Source of the DNA: Cryptomeria japonica
Taxonomy: Eukaryota; Streptophyta; Pinopsida; Cupressales; Cupressaceae
Length of the DNA: 64,000 bases
Direction of reading: 5' to 3'
Assembly (NCBI RefSeq): GCF_030272615.1
Contig: NC_081410.1
Span: 126,839,140 to 126,903,139 of the forward strand
Shown here in pieces: positions 1 through 12,299 of this stretch (its first letter is position 1; every line of letters starts with the position of its first letter). The position numbers and the translations under genes were made by a program. The notes under the pieces were generated by a model. That model did no database searches. It was not told the DNA's origin and worked only from the letters and a program-made list of their open reading frames with translations.

Positions 1-307
1 GCCAAATCCACTTTGAAACTCATCACATGCATCATGCATACATGACATCTTCATCTCCGCTCATCATTCGATCATAGATCAACACTACCGATTCTCCAAG
101 CTCCATTGGTTAGGGTTCTACTTATCAACGGGTTAGGGTTACCGGTTGATCTCTCTGCTTCAATAGTAATACCGGTTTCCATCACTACTTCACTACCGGT
201 TGCTTTACTACTTCATTACCGGTTACAATACAACTTCATTACCGATTGTTATTGACATCAATGACAACACTATACTTCATCAATGCAATATTCATGCAAT
301 GCCAACA
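1..307 (-). mobile_element. Ty1/copia-type LTR, one edge
   Basis: Read on the minus strand, the LTR begins at 307 with TGTTGGCATTGC. It contains a stretch about spontaneous 'TCATTGATGTCAATAA' and several ACCGGT-type motifs that also occur in the copia LTR ending at 17,778. No polypurine tract lies outside the TGTTGGC end (the flank is TTTTTACC), so this is the outer edge of a 5' LTR or a solo LTR, not a 3' LTR junction. The rest lies left of the window. Superfamily assignment rests on this resemblance only. Confidence 0.6.
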
Positions 308-3277
308 TTTTTACCATTCTAATTATCTAAACAATATTCTATGAGTTCTACTAGATTCATATTTATATAAAAAATAATTTTCAAATGAATTGTTATGCAA
401 AAGACTAACTATTTGCAGCACTTACCATTAACTCTACTTTCAAACATATTTTATGATAGGGAGGAAAAGTTGAAAATTTTAATAACTCTACTAATTGAAT
501 TTATTTTATTGTTACTTTTCAAAGTTACATTGTACACAACTCTTTTTTAAATTATCTTGAAAAGAAGTATTATTTTCTATTGTGCTACAATACACAAAAT
601 ATACTTTTGAAAACTATTGCCTATATATAAAAAAATGTTGCACACTCTTCATTAAAGACAATGTTGACATCTATAAAGGATGTCTATTTTGTCATGCTAG
701 TTTTATATGTGTAGTCATTTTATTTATGATGCACTAGTTATACTATTATTTGTGGTTTGTTTTTGTTGTATAATAAATTAGATATTTTATATGTTGATGT
801 ATTAAAATTAAATATTTGATACGTTATTTTTATTTTTGATATTCAAAATTCTTATTAAAAAATAATTTATTTGATTGATTATTTATGTTTTTTATTATTA
901 CAACATTTGATATATTATGTAGTATTATTAACTTACTTTAATTCTCTAAATTGAAAGTAAAAATTTAATACATTCTAATTTAGATTATAAAATTTGTACT
1001 TCACTATTTAAGCTTTTGGATAGCTTATATTTACCACATAATTTCTTAGTCAAGGGTTATTAGATAAAAGGAAAGAGTACATAAATAATCTTGATTCAAG
1101 TTTGATAAATTTGGATATTCTTTCCTCTAGAAAGGATAAATGGCATGTCTCAAACTTTAAAATTAATTTAAGTTTTGATGTTGTTAGAAAGGTGAACCTT
1201 CGACTCATAGAAGCAATGTATATCTCAAGGGACAAGTATGAAGAATAAAAAATGGTTGGGACAAAGCATCTCGGTGTCAATTCAAACAAAGAGGTAGTAT
1301 GCGACACTCTTTTAGCAAGATTAAAAGTAGCAATAACAAGTGTTTCAAGTAGATTGAAGTGTAGGTTGGATCTAAAATTGTGATCCAAGTGGTCAATACA
1401 AATATTGTCCAAGATAGAAGATTAGAGTGTATCTTGATGAAATCTCATGTCTACTTTTCTTATTCACCATATTTTCTCTACAAATATGACAACCAATTTT
1501 CAACTAATTTTTTGGATCTCTCTCTAGATCAATGCCTCTTTGGAACTGATAGTTATAAATTAAAAAAATCGTATTAACTCATGTCTAGAGCATCCTAATT
1601 AGGATTTGCATTATATTTTGGTACTAGTGACATTGATATCTTATTAACCATTAGAAAAATCAGTTAATAATTCCATATCTGCTCATCATTTTTATGTCTA
1701 TGAAAGATGGTCAATAGCCTTTAACTTGTATATGGAGATGAATAATGTATGCTATGATGCTTGGACTTACTTTGTAGTTCTCCATATTAGTCATAGTATC
1801 ATTATCTTGAAGCTACATCTCAATGCAATAAAGACTCATTATCACTTATGCTCTAACAGAATTAGGGACGTGTTTCAAATTATAGACTAATTAAAATTTT
1901 CAACTATAAGATCAAGGAGATGCAAAAGGTGCTTAAAGTGGTTATTGGAGTAGATGGCTTGTATAATACATGTATGATAGGGACTACATAATCTAAATTA
2001 GAAATTAATTTTATGATCAAGCCTTAAGGAGTTATCCATGATGAAAAGATTAGAGATAGTCTAACGATTATAATCTTTCTAATTAGTGACGAGTTAAAGA
2101 AACCAATGAAAAATTCTACACTTAAAAATTCAAATTGAAATAACAAATTGTTTGTTGATTTTAAAGATTCTTGACATTCTTGAACAGTATATGAAATGTT
2201 CACATGCTACACTAACATTAATTTTATGTTTATCGAATAGTTTTTTATCATTAAAAAACTTTAGAAATTATCAATGGATATCTTCTTTAGAAATTTGAAG
2301 AGCAAACATTTCAGTAACTTAATATCTAATTATTTGACAAAAACCAATTCAATAATTCACTATCTAAAAATTATGGAATTATGTTTATTAACATAAAACA
2401 AATACATAACCAGCTATATAGTTGGATGATATTTTCTACCAGATGGAGGGTACGGTTTTTAATTATAGTAAACACCATTGTGAACAGTAAATAAAATTAT
2501 ATTGTACCATTTTTTTTACCTTAAATAATTGCAACAGTACCATTTCTTTCAGACTTTAACTTCCAAATGGTTGACCATGGTAAATATATCAATACTTACA
2601 GTAATTGCATATACTACTAAAAACAAAAAAAAATTCGGATCATAACGTCATCTTGTAGATTTTTGAATTAGAATATTTGACGTTTTTTTTCATCATTTTG
2701 GATGGTATTCTATGATCTATCATAGAATGAATAATTTGAAAATGACATTTTTATCGATCAAAAAAAAAAAAAAATTGACCAAAAAAAAACCGGCATTTTT
2801 TTAATTAGTTATGATCAATTATACTGATGAGATATCTTAAATACGTCTATTTATAAAACACATCTTAAATGCATTTATTTATAGAACATGGGAAGATATC
2901 AATCTTGAGTAATTATATTCATGTATGAGTTACTGTAATTTAAAATATTCAAAAATTATAATATTTTATATTTATTTATTTATGTAAGAATATTTTTTAT
3001 GATTTATTTATTTTTTTAACACATTTACATCATCACTTGTATATCTTATTGTCATTGTAGTTATGTCTTTTGGGAATAAATATTTATGTTTAGAAAAGTT
3101 TATTTAGAAAATTTTAACAAAACATATTCAAGAAATGAATTGTTGACAATCTGATTGGATAAAGATTCGCACCTTATTGCAAGCTTCACATTGTTCAAGC
3201 CATATAATAATTAACTTTATACAATTTTAACTTAATGTTATATCAAATTTGTAGATTGAATTGCAAAGTATAAATGA
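308..3277. other. AT-rich stretch without a recognisable gene
   Basis: About 3 kb of strongly AT-rich DNA. Open frames of 65-120 codons near 1.05-1.58 kb resemble nothing I recognise and have no start context or paralogue support. Poly-A and poly-T runs occur near 2,630-2,800. It may hold decayed transposon sequence, but no terminal repeats or domains can be seen. Confidence 0.6.
2707..2728. repeat. Short perfect hairpin, 10-bp arms
   Basis: ATTCTATGAT, two bases (CT), then ATCATAGAAT. The arms are exact reverse complements. It sits between poly-T and poly-A runs in AT-rich DNA. It could be part of a small inverted-repeat element, but no outer terminal repeats were found. Confidence 0.5.
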
Positions 3278-4144
3278 TGCAGTCAAGGTAGGGAGGTCCA
3301 ATAAAGGGAAGACCCACCTTGCAGCCTAAAACATAAACACCAGGAATAACACCAGAAACTGGTTCACACAACACAAGATATAACCGGGGAAAACAGAAAA
3401 AGAGCAATCCCTGTAATAATTTAATGAATTACATATGCCCTCAGGCTTTATAGATGCTAGGTCATAGTCCAGGATAACAAAATGATTCAAACAGCTTAAT
3501 TTCCTGATCCGGTAGATCACCCACCCTCAACTTTGTCCTTTGTTCTATCTGCTGATTCAGACCTCACTCTGTCGAACAAAAGCACCTCAGTGCCTCCGGA
3601 GTCTACATCTTTTCTGATTCTTATCTTTCATAGATCTCCTCCTCTCCAAATAAATCTCCTACTTCCCCTTTATACCATCCACAAGCCTCAACAACATAAT
3701 CAAGTCAACCAATATGCTCTAGTTTATGATGAAACATGTAAACACAAACATGTCGGTTAAATTACCAAGCACACCTCCAAGAATGCTTAGAAATTCATGC
3801 GGACCTCCGTGAACATCGGCCAGGTCCAAAACAACACTCCCATATGATTCGTAAGTCACAAAAACCACCTGCAACCCAATTCTTCTTCGCCCCACACACT
3901 GTAAGACCAATTGGTAAGAACACACCAACACCGGACCAATATTGGAATCAATACCTCACTAGAATCAAATCCAAATGCCATGAATTTCGAATATGTTTAA
4001 TTCAAGGGTCTCTAGATGCTAAATCCAGATCTGTAGCTCTAAATTCACAAATATGAATAAACGCAAAAATCTCTAAGGTCACCTCCTTGGTAATCAACAA
4101 CTCCACAGTCAACTGCTCCAATCGCAAGAATTTCCTAGATGCCC
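3278..4144 (-). repeat. 3' LTR of the small element
   Basis: Direct repeat of 4,515-5,382, starting TGCAGTCAAGGTAGGG on the plus strand and ending near GATGCCC. It is preceded on the plus strand by AATGA. Confidence 0.8.
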
Positions 4145-4497
4145 CTCTCGGGCTTATTTGAAAAGTGAGTCCCATCACTTCGATCTGCAACATGCCATAA
4201 TCAATGCTATCTCTGGAACTTGGTTCAGCGATCTGTTCACAGATACTTGCAATTGCCTCAACTTCGACAGTCTGACTACAAGTTCCAATTGCCTCTCCTC
4301 GACGATCTATTGGACACCCTTGCAGCCTGCCTCAATCGGTGATCTATTCAAGACAACCCGCCAACTACCTCAAGTTCTTGCTTCTACGTTCAATGATCTG
4401 CTTGCAAGCCTTGTACTACCTCAATATTTGGCGATCTGAACAAGTCTTCAAGCTGCCTAAAATTATTTTCTTCCAACAAGTTCACAACCAACTCTGA

Positions 4498-4509
4498 GCT
4501 CTGATACCA
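4498..4509 (-). other. Primer-binding site (tRNA-iMet type)
   Basis: Plus-strand GCTCTGATACCA, so the minus strand reads TGGTATCAGAGC, a few bases inside the 5' LTR end. It fixes the element's orientation as minus. Confidence 0.85.
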
Positions 4510-4514
4510 CCTAA

Positions 4515-5382
4515 TGCAGTCAAGGTAGGGAGGTCCAATGAAGGGAAGCCCCACCTTGCAACCTAAAACATAAACACCAGGAATAACATCAAAAATTGAT
4601 TCACACAACACAAGATATAACCAGGGAAAACAAAAAAAAGAGCAATCCCTATAATAATTTAATGAATTACATATGCCCTCGGGCTTTACAGATGCTAGGA
4701 TGCAGCCCAGGATAACAAAATGATTCAAACAACTTAATTTCCTGATTCGGTAGATCATCTACCTTCAACTCTATCATCTATTATGTCTGTTGATCTAAAT
4801 CTCAGTCTGCCAGACCAAAGTACCTTAGTGCTTCCAGAATCTACATCTTTTCTGATTCTTATCTTTCGCGGATCTCCTCCTCTCCAAATGAATCTCCCAC
4901 TTCCCCAATATACCATCCACAAGCCTCAACAACATAATTAAGTCATCCAATATGCTTTGGTTTATGATGAAACGTGTAAACACAAACATGTCGGTCAAAT
5001 TACCAAAAACACCTCCAAGAATGCTTAGAAGTTTGCGTATACCTCCACGAACATCGGCCAGGTCCAAAACAACACTCCCATATGATCTGCAAGTCACAAA
5101 AACCATTTGCAGCCCAATTTTTCCTTACCCCACACATTGTAAGACCAATCGGTAAGAACACACCAACACCAGACCAATATCGGAATCGATACCTTGTTGG
5201 AATCAAATCCAAATGCCATGAATTTTGAATATGTTTGCGTCAAGGGTCTCTAGATGCTAAATCCACATCCACGGCTCTAAATTCACAAATATGAAGAAAC
5301 ACAACAATCTCCAAGGTCACCTCCTAGGTAATCAGCAACTCCACAGTCAACTGCTCCAACTGGAAGAATTTCCCCGATGCCC
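4515..5382 (-). repeat. 5' LTR of the small element
   Basis: Direct repeat of 3,278-4,144, with the same order of blocks throughout. The shared sequence ends at GATGCCC; beyond that the two flanks differ, which sets the boundary. Confidence 0.8.
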
Positions 5383-7359
5383 TTGCATCAATAAATAATC
5401 ATGAAATTCAATTATATGTAAAAGAAAGGGAATACTTGAAATAAGTAATAATTTCATTTCATCTATAAGTTTTAATATTTTATCATGTTATCCAAGATTA
5501 TATCAATAAAATCATTTACTTGTTGTAGCATGTTATTGTTGGTGTAGATTAGCTAAGTAGCATGGTTAACAATAAACATGAAATTCAACTTAGTGAAAAG
5601 GAGAGGTAGCCACCAAGTTTCAATATATTTGCACATAAAGCCATGTGAGAATGGGTAAATGGCATGTGGTGTGGGTCCCACTATCCATTTGATTATAAAT
5701 AGAAAAAACTCTAACCCTAACAATGACATCATTTAATAGATTTTAAGCCTTGGCATCACATTCTTAAATCTAAGCAAAATATTAAGATTGTAAATTTTGC
5801 TATCATTAGTATTTTGGGTTGCTATTTTTTAAAATTATTTTTGGATAGCTATTGTGATGATAAATAATTTTTACATGATCATGTATCGTCAGCTCAATAA
5901 TTATGGAATGATCAATATTAATCATATAATAAATATATCAATATTTATAAAATTTAGTAAAATATTGATTATAAAAATCAATATAAGTATAATATACGTA
6001 TATGTGATATAGGGGAATCATCTAGAGGTGTAATGGATGGATGGGAATGATATGTAGGTGTAATGTTCAAAATCAAATAACAATCATATTATGGATTGGT
6101 ATATTCCAAGCCATCATGCAAGCACATTTTGTGTCTTATAGAACATGAGCATATTTTGTGAGCTACAAAATGTGCTCGCACATTTTGTGGCTCATAAAAT
6201 GTGCTTGCATTTTGTAGCTTATAAAATAATAGAGCAAGAGAGGTAGAGGGACATAGAGATGAGAAAGAGATAAAGAGAGAGAGACACACACACATTCTAC
6301 AATAATTGCAAGCCATGAGACCAATTTTGTTTAAGGATTACTACTATGTTTTGTTTATGTTTTGATGGATGTCCATACAGTATTTTGAAAGATTCCATAT
6401 TAACCATAGGCAAGGAGGATATTGGAAAGGTGGTAGAATTTGGCTTTGCACCTGCCAACTGCATTTGTCTGAAAGTTTCTAAAGCCTTTTTACCAAATAT
6501 TTAAAACCATAGAATACATTTTCGAGTTCAAAATATATCTACAACTTCTAATCATCATGCAAGGTTATTGGACTATCAAGTATAGTGCTAACAAAAAATA
6601 TACAATGTACACCCGATCCATGGTTAGATGTACCAGACTATTAATAAATTTTAATTTTTGTTCCATTTTTTTAATTCAATAAACTTGGAAATTATAAGAT
6701 GGTAGGAATTTTTTGGGGGTTTGCCCTATTTTACAATTATTTCAAACTTGGCAGAACAAACAAGAAATTAAAAATAGTCAAACACAATCATAATTAAGAC
6801 ATGTTGATCATAGTAAATGTCCACTCTTTAATAAATTATGTTTATAATCAGAAATCATAAACTTTTGGTATTGAAATTAGGCTTAGACCATAAAAATTTC
6901 ATCTTATTTTAGATCATGAAAGTTATTTGCTCAAATCAAGTGTTAATTTTTTAGTAAATTTAATTAACTTTCCACGATTGTGATTTGCAAACATAAATTT
7001 AATGTCATTGTGCACTTAAATATTTTGTCACATCTTTCACCTACAAAGTTGCTAGACACCTGATTTTATTTCAATCAATTTTTTTTTTACTAAATCAAAA
7101 TTACAAATACATTAAACTAGAAAAATGAATCATATTGAAGATCAAATTAGATTGATTTTTTTATCAAATCAAATTCTATGGACCAACTTACCCTTCAAGA
7201 AATATGTAGGTTGATGATGGGTCAAATTACCATCGATAGATGCTCCTACCATGTTTTAGGTAGGGCTAATGTTAACCATTTGTTTTCCCCTAATTTTCTA
7301 TATAGTTCATCTTAGGGATTTTGAATTTCTCTTAGGGTAGTTGATTGCATTATAGTCCT
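5383..7359. other. AT-rich stretch without a recognisable gene
   Basis: No coding domain is seen on either strand. It holds short repeats of an 'ACAAAATGTGC' block near 6,115-6,230, including the hairpin listed separately, and short GA runs near 6,240-6,290. Confidence 0.6.
6160..6193. repeat. Near-perfect 34-bp foldback
   Basis: GAGCTACAAAATGTGC, then two bases (TC), then GCACATTTTGTGGCTC. The arms are reverse complements with one mismatch. Further partial copies of the same block lie on both sides (6,115-6,230). Confidence 0.65.
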
Positions 7360-7880
7360 ATTGTCATGTGGGACCCTCAACCCTCCTCAACACCCTAACC
7401 TCTTTGGTGGTGCTCTCACTAATAGTTCAAACTTTTGGTGTAGTGGTAGCTAGTATGTATTAACAAAACTGGCAACTCTGTTAAGGAGAGGGTTCGATTA
7501 CCACCCTCGATGGTTTACTCACCTCATGGTCAATTGTGTTCAGTTAGACCTCTCAGCTCAGGAGGCTAAACTATTGTCGCATGGGACCCTCAACCCTCCT
7601 TGACGCCCTAACCTCTCTGGTGATGCTCTCGCTAACAATTCAAACTTTTGGTGTAGTGACAGCTAGTCCGTGTTAACAAAACTAGGCTAAACTATTGTCA
7701 CATGGGACCCTCAACCCTCCTTGACACCCTAAGCTCTCTGGTGGTGCTCTCACTAACAATTCGAACATTTGGTGTAGTGGCAGCTGATCTGTGTTAACAA
7801 AACTAGTTCGAATTTTTAGTGAGAGAACTAATCAAGAAGTTAAGATGTTGAGGGTTTAAGGTCCCATGCAACAACAGACC
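7360..7880 (+). repeat. SINE-like repeat cluster, three direct copies and one inverted
   Basis: Units start near 7,360, 7,573 and 7,694 with ATTGTCnnnTGGGACCCTC and share about 110 bp. Copies two and three are 121 bp apart. Only the first unit carries the ~100-bp segment (7,472-7,572) that holds a B-box-like GGTTCGATTAC; the others jump from ACAAAACT to GGCTAAACT. A degraded inverted copy of the unit start lies at about 7,806-7,880, so the third copy can fold onto it. No poly-A tail or target duplication was identified. Confidence 0.6.
7438..7501 (+). promoter_or_regulatory. Candidate pol III A box and B box
   Basis: GTGTAGTGGTAGC at 7,438-7,450 resembles the A box of tRNA genes and tRNA-derived SINEs. 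GGTTCGATTAC at 7,491-7,501 matches the B-box pattern. The spacing is tRNA-like to SINE-like. The sequence does not fold into a convincing full tRNA, so this is read as the head of a tRNA-derived SINE, not a tRNA gene. Confidence 0.5.
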
Positions 7881-7961
7881 TTAATATACCATTTCTATAT
7901 CATTTCTTCTACCATGTACATTTGCTTTATATTCACTTGATACATAGTTTATAGTTTGATG

Positions 7962-8830
7962 ATGGAGGGCAGGAACGAGAATTTTGCAAAAGAGATAAAA
8001 AAAGATAGGGGGAGAGGATGAGATAGAGAGATAAAGAAGAGGGAGAAGAAGATATATAGAGATAGTGAGAGGGTGGGATATAGAGAGGGGGGGTAGAAAG
8101 AGGGGGGAGAGAGATAGAGTGAGGCAAATAGAGAGATAGAGTCAAAGAGGGAGAGAAATGGAGAGAATCAGATAGAGAAAGATATATAAGGAGAGAAATG
8201 GAGGGAGAGAGGGAGGGATGTGTTGGGGAAGATAAAGCGAGAGATAAGAGATAGGGAGGATAGAGAGATAAAGAAGGAGAGTAAGAGAGAGGGAGATAGA
8301 ATTTGTGAGAAGGAGAGGTTTAATATACATAAAGAAATGGTGAAAGATAGAAAAAGATAGAGTAAGAGAGACACAGAGAGAGAGAGAGAGGGGGGGTGAT
8401 ATAACTGAGATAGAGAGGGAGAGAGAAATAGATATGGGAGTTAGATAAAGTTAGGGGAATATAGAAATGTAGATTCAAAGAGAGAGGGAGAGAGATAAAT
8501 AAAGTGAGAGTGAGATAGAGAGAGATAGAAGGAGAGTGATAAAGATAGGGAGAAAGAGGGGTATAAAGAGAGAAAGACTATATAAACATAAAGATATCGA
8601 GGTTGAGGGAGAGAGAAAGATAAATATGAAGAGGGGGAGAGATAAAGATGAAGAGGGGGAGGGATGGAGAGGTAAAGAGTGAAAGATTGAGAGAGAGAAT
8701 CATACACAAATGGTGAGAGAGAGATAGAAGGATATAGGATGGGAGAGGGGAGAGGGGAGAGAGGGATAGAAGTATGGAGAATAATTAAAAGAGAGGGGTA
8801 TGGAGACAAAGGGGGTGGAGAGATAAAAAA
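7962..8830. repeat. GA-rich (polypurine) low-complexity tract
   Basis: About 870 bp made mostly of GAGA, GGGAGA and GATAGA permutations with few pyrimidines on the plus strand. The Ser/Leu/Tyr/Pro-rich translations from the minus strand are composition artefacts. Confidence 0.9.
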
Positions 8831-10737
8831 TAATTCAAACGTGATAATATTATTACTCCTTTCACTTTAGATTTGGTACTATCATTTTTCCTTTTATTTT
8901 AGATTACATATTTTGTATACAATCTTTTTAGATTTATATCCTTTTTATTAGGAGTTTTATTGCTGAGTACAAATTATTAAATTGACTTGTAGTTTGTAGC
9001 CCAATCATAATGCCAACAATTTTTTTTGCAATAACTCATTCTAGGATCTTAGGAATGGATTGTATCCATAGAATTATGTCATTAGGAATCAAGAACACAA
9101 GAAAGTGCATTAGTATTACTAATATGGGGAGAGTAAGTAATTCAATTAATTTTGATAAAGAGAAGCATTTGGATCTAGTAGAGGGGGTAAGGAAGGCAAA
9201 CTTGTAGAAGAAATATCATCATTTAGTCATTGAGAAGGGTATTCCTATCAATTATTAGAAATTTAAGAGACAATGCAAGGAGAGGAAAATTAAATTTAAT
9301 TAGAATATTGGTTAAGAAATGAAAGAAAAAATGTTTAGTGATACAAGAGGAAATTCGGTTAGAAAGATCATGAACATTTCAATGAAGTTGGAGTATGAGA
9401 AAGAGTGGAAAAAGATTTATAAAAAAAGACAAGTTCAAATACATTATCATAAATAGAAGGCAAAGGGGTATGTGCACCAAGTTGTGGTACCAAAAGGGGG
9501 TCTTAAGATGCCATTTTTTTCTGAAATCAGCAAAGTTTGAACTTCAATGACAAATTGAAGATATTTACACTCCAAATTTGAAGATGCAACAAGAACAAGA
9601 GTCGGAGTGCTTCGAGTCTACTTTCTAAACTACTAATTTGTTTTTAAAATGGTGGAGATTAAGGGGTTCAAAAAGGGGGGCCACAAAAAGTGGTCCTATT
9701 TTTATGCAAAAAAACATAACATAGCGTCTATTGTGGCCCCCTAAAATGTTAACATTTTTTTGAATTTTTAAAATTGCTTTAGTGAGAAATTAGCTAACAC
9801 CTTGTAGTTTATGCCAGATTTTTCAGCTAATTTTTTAATGAGTATATGATTTTTTTACTAATTTTCAAAGTGGACACATCTAGGTGAAAAACAAAAATTT
9901 GAGCGTGCTCCCCCCTAAAATCATTGATAACTAATAAAAAATTAAAACTTTTTTTTAAATTGTGTATAATGGAGTCTAGTTTCTAAAAATATAAGTTTCT
10001 TTAAAATCCGATGAATGTGTAAAAAACTATACCCAAAATAGTGCATGTTGGTTTTCGACCAAAAATGGACACACTAACAAAAGAAATTATAGATGAAAGC
10101 CTTAATGAAATCAAAATGCGAAAAAAATTACATGTTTGGATAGCTAAGAGAGAGATTGAGGTTTCTATGGTGTTTTTTTAAGTTTCATTGAAACACGTGC
10201 AAACCTGATGGAGAGCACGACCAAAAATATGTAAAAAAATTTAATCTTCTGATAAAAACACGTGTCAGGCCTGAAATGGTCATCCAACCCAAAGGGTTGG
10301 TGGTTTCCAATCAAAACCATTTGTGGCGCTCGCCAAATGCAAAATTTTGAATTTTCAAATTTGGTGCGCACCAAATTTGGCACTCGCCAAGTGTGAAAAG
10401 TCATTTTTTTTGCATTTGGCACGTGCCAAATGTTCTGCATTGTCCAATGTGAAGGTTTTGTGAGTGTTTAGATTTTCCAATTTGGGCACAAGTTATATCC
10501 ACCCTCGAAGGAGAATATATGCATGAAATATTACATTTAAGTATAAGTCACATTTCAATATGTCTTTTCTTTCTTATACTCTAAGTTATATTTCATGTAT
10601 ATATTGGCAAGATGTTTGAGAGTGGTTTCATCTCTATAGGACTTTTGATGTAGATTCTAGTTTTAAGATGATCATATAAAATTTCAAACTTAATCAAATT
10701 TCAGTAATCAACATGCTCCTATTAGCATTCTTCAGCT
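8831..10737. other. Intergenic stretch without a recognisable gene
   Basis: No gag, pol, transposase or host-gene domain is seen. A 65-codon frame at 9,010-9,207 is continued by further near-open sequence but matches nothing I know. The only strong structure is the palindrome pair near 10.36-10.43 kb. Confidence 0.55.
10356..10432. repeat. Two perfect palindromes with related arms
   Basis: 10,356-10,379 is a perfect 24-bp palindrome built on CAAATTTGGTGC/GCACCAAATTTG. 10,413-10,432 is a perfect 20-bp palindrome, CATTTGGCACGTGCCAAATG, with a CACGTG core. Both share the TTTGG/CCAAA arm, and a further GCCAAATG block lies at 10,332-10,339. Function is unknown. Confidence 0.85.
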
Positions 10738-12185
10738 ATGTATCTCACTCTCTTTATCGTCCCCAAACTCTAGACCTATCTCTATCCCTCTCTTATCTCT
10801 CTCACTTCTCTCTCCCCTCTCTAGGTAAACCCAACTTCTCTACCTTTCATTCCTTCCTTAACCCCATATCTATCCTTGAATCCATCCCTCTCTCTTCTTC
10901 TCTCTCATTCTCTTATTATTTCACTCCCCTCCCTCTCCATTCTCTTGGTCACTACCTATCCCTTCTATCTTCTTTATCCCCATATCTAGGTCTCTTCCTC
11001 CCTCCCTATTCACCTCACTACCTCTCCCTCCCTATATTATTACCCACCTCTCTATCCCCCTCTAGGTATCTCACCTAATTAATTGTCTACCCTCTATTTC
11101 TCTCCCCCCATCTCCATATTTCTCTCTGTCTCCCTTACCCCTATCCATTTATTAACTCTCCCCCTCTATTCTCTCTCTCCAAACCTATCTATCTCCTCAT
11201 TCCTTAGGTCTCTGAATCCCTCCATGTCTACCTCTCCATCCATCCCCTCTTAGTCATCTCTTTTCTCTTCTATCTATTCCCTCTCTCCATTGTCTAGGTT
11301 GTCACCTCTCCCTCCTACTCTCTCTATCTCCCTCTCTCAAATTTCTATGTTTCTCCTGCATTCCCTCTCCACCTCTATACTTATCCATTAATGTCTCATT
11401 AGGCACCTATCTTTATGCCCCTCTATCTATCTCTCCTCTATCTCTCACATCTAGGTAATTAACCTCTCTCTCATGCTCTACATATCTCATCTCTCTATTT
11501 ATCCCCTCTATAGTTCTCTCCCTTCCTCTCCACCTCTCTCTCTCCATCACCCCTTACCCATCTCCCTGTATTAACTCTCTCCTTCTCTTATCTCTCTCGT
11601 CACCTCTTTATCTACCAAAAAATATAGACCTATTACTCCCCCTTTCTTCTCTCTATTTCAACTCTCTCCCCTCTCTAGGTCTCTCCTATACTCTTTCCCT
11701 CTCTCTCTCACCTTCCCTCCTTTTCTCCATATCTATCCTTCCCTCCCTCCATCTCTCTTCTCTTCTTATTGTTTCTCTCCACTCTCTCTGTGTTCTCTTA
11801 ATGAATACCTCTCCCTCCTAACCTCTCTTTCCGTACCTATTTTTCTCCTTCCCCCCATCTTTACATATCTACATCTCCCTCTTTGTCTCTTAATCCCCCT
11901 ATATCTCCTTCACCTCTATCTTTCCACCCTAGGTATCTCACCTCTCTCTTCCAAGGCTCTAGATCTCTCACCTCTATATCTCTCTCCTCTCTAATTCTTT
12001 CCTTTCCACCTCCTTACCCCTCTTTCTCTCTTTGTGAACTTATCTCTCTTATTTTATTCTCTCTCTCCCTCATCTATCTACTCTTCCCTCTCTAGGTCTC
12101 TCAGCCACTCCCTATGCACCTCTCCCTTTCTTCATAGATCTCTTTCTCTTTATTCTTCCCTCTCCCCTCTTTTTTCTCCCCCCCT
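10738..12185. repeat. CT-rich (polypyrimidine) low-complexity tract
   Basis: About 1.45 kb of CTCTCC, CCTCTC and TATCTC permutations. A CTAGGT word recurs at irregular intervals (for example CTCTCTAGGT, ATCTAGGTCTC, CCCTAGGTATC), suggesting degenerate longer units rather than pure slippage. Open frames here are composition artefacts. Confidence 0.9.
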
Positions 12186-12299
12186 TGTATAGGAATTAGA
12201 TAATAGGTTGTAGGATATAAGGTTTATGGTATGCGGTACAAGATTGATGGAACATTGTTTAGGGTAGATACGGTTGAGGGAAGTGGTCGTATTGATACT

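Larger units (their letters stand above)
3278..5382 (-). mobile_element. Small non-autonomous LTR retroelement (TRIM/LARD-like)
   Basis: Two direct repeats of about 867 bp (3,278-4,144 and 4,515-5,382) flank only about 370 bp. On the minus strand the 5' LTR ends CTTGACTGCA, followed a few bases later by TGGTATCAGAGC, the initiator-tRNA-Met primer-binding site common in plant LTR elements. A purine stretch (GCCCGAGAGGGG) precedes the 3' LTR. There is no gag or pol, so mobilisation would depend on proteins from another element. The LTRs differ at many positions (roughly one in ten by eye), so the insertion is old. The outer edge near 5,382-5,390 and the target duplication are uncertain. Confidence 0.82.

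Noticed and set aside
1050-1577. Frames of 120 and 65 codons in AT-rich DNA
   Set aside because: No recognisable domain and no supporting paralogue.
7438-7520. A tRNA gene
   Set aside because: A- and B-box words are present, but no acceptor stem or anticodon arm can be formed; a SINE head fits better.
7933-8809. Several 60- to 122-codon frames rich in Ser, Leu, Tyr and Pro on the minus strand
   Set aside because: They are translations of a GA-rich low-complexity tract; no domain and no start context.
9010-9207. 65-codon frame starting MPTIFFAITHSRIL
   Set aside because: No family recognised; stops follow at once; could be an unrecognised transposon remnant, but that cannot be supported.
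10713-12095. Frames of 121 and 70 codons in the CT-rich tract
   Set aside because: Composition artefacts of repeated CTCTCC sequence.
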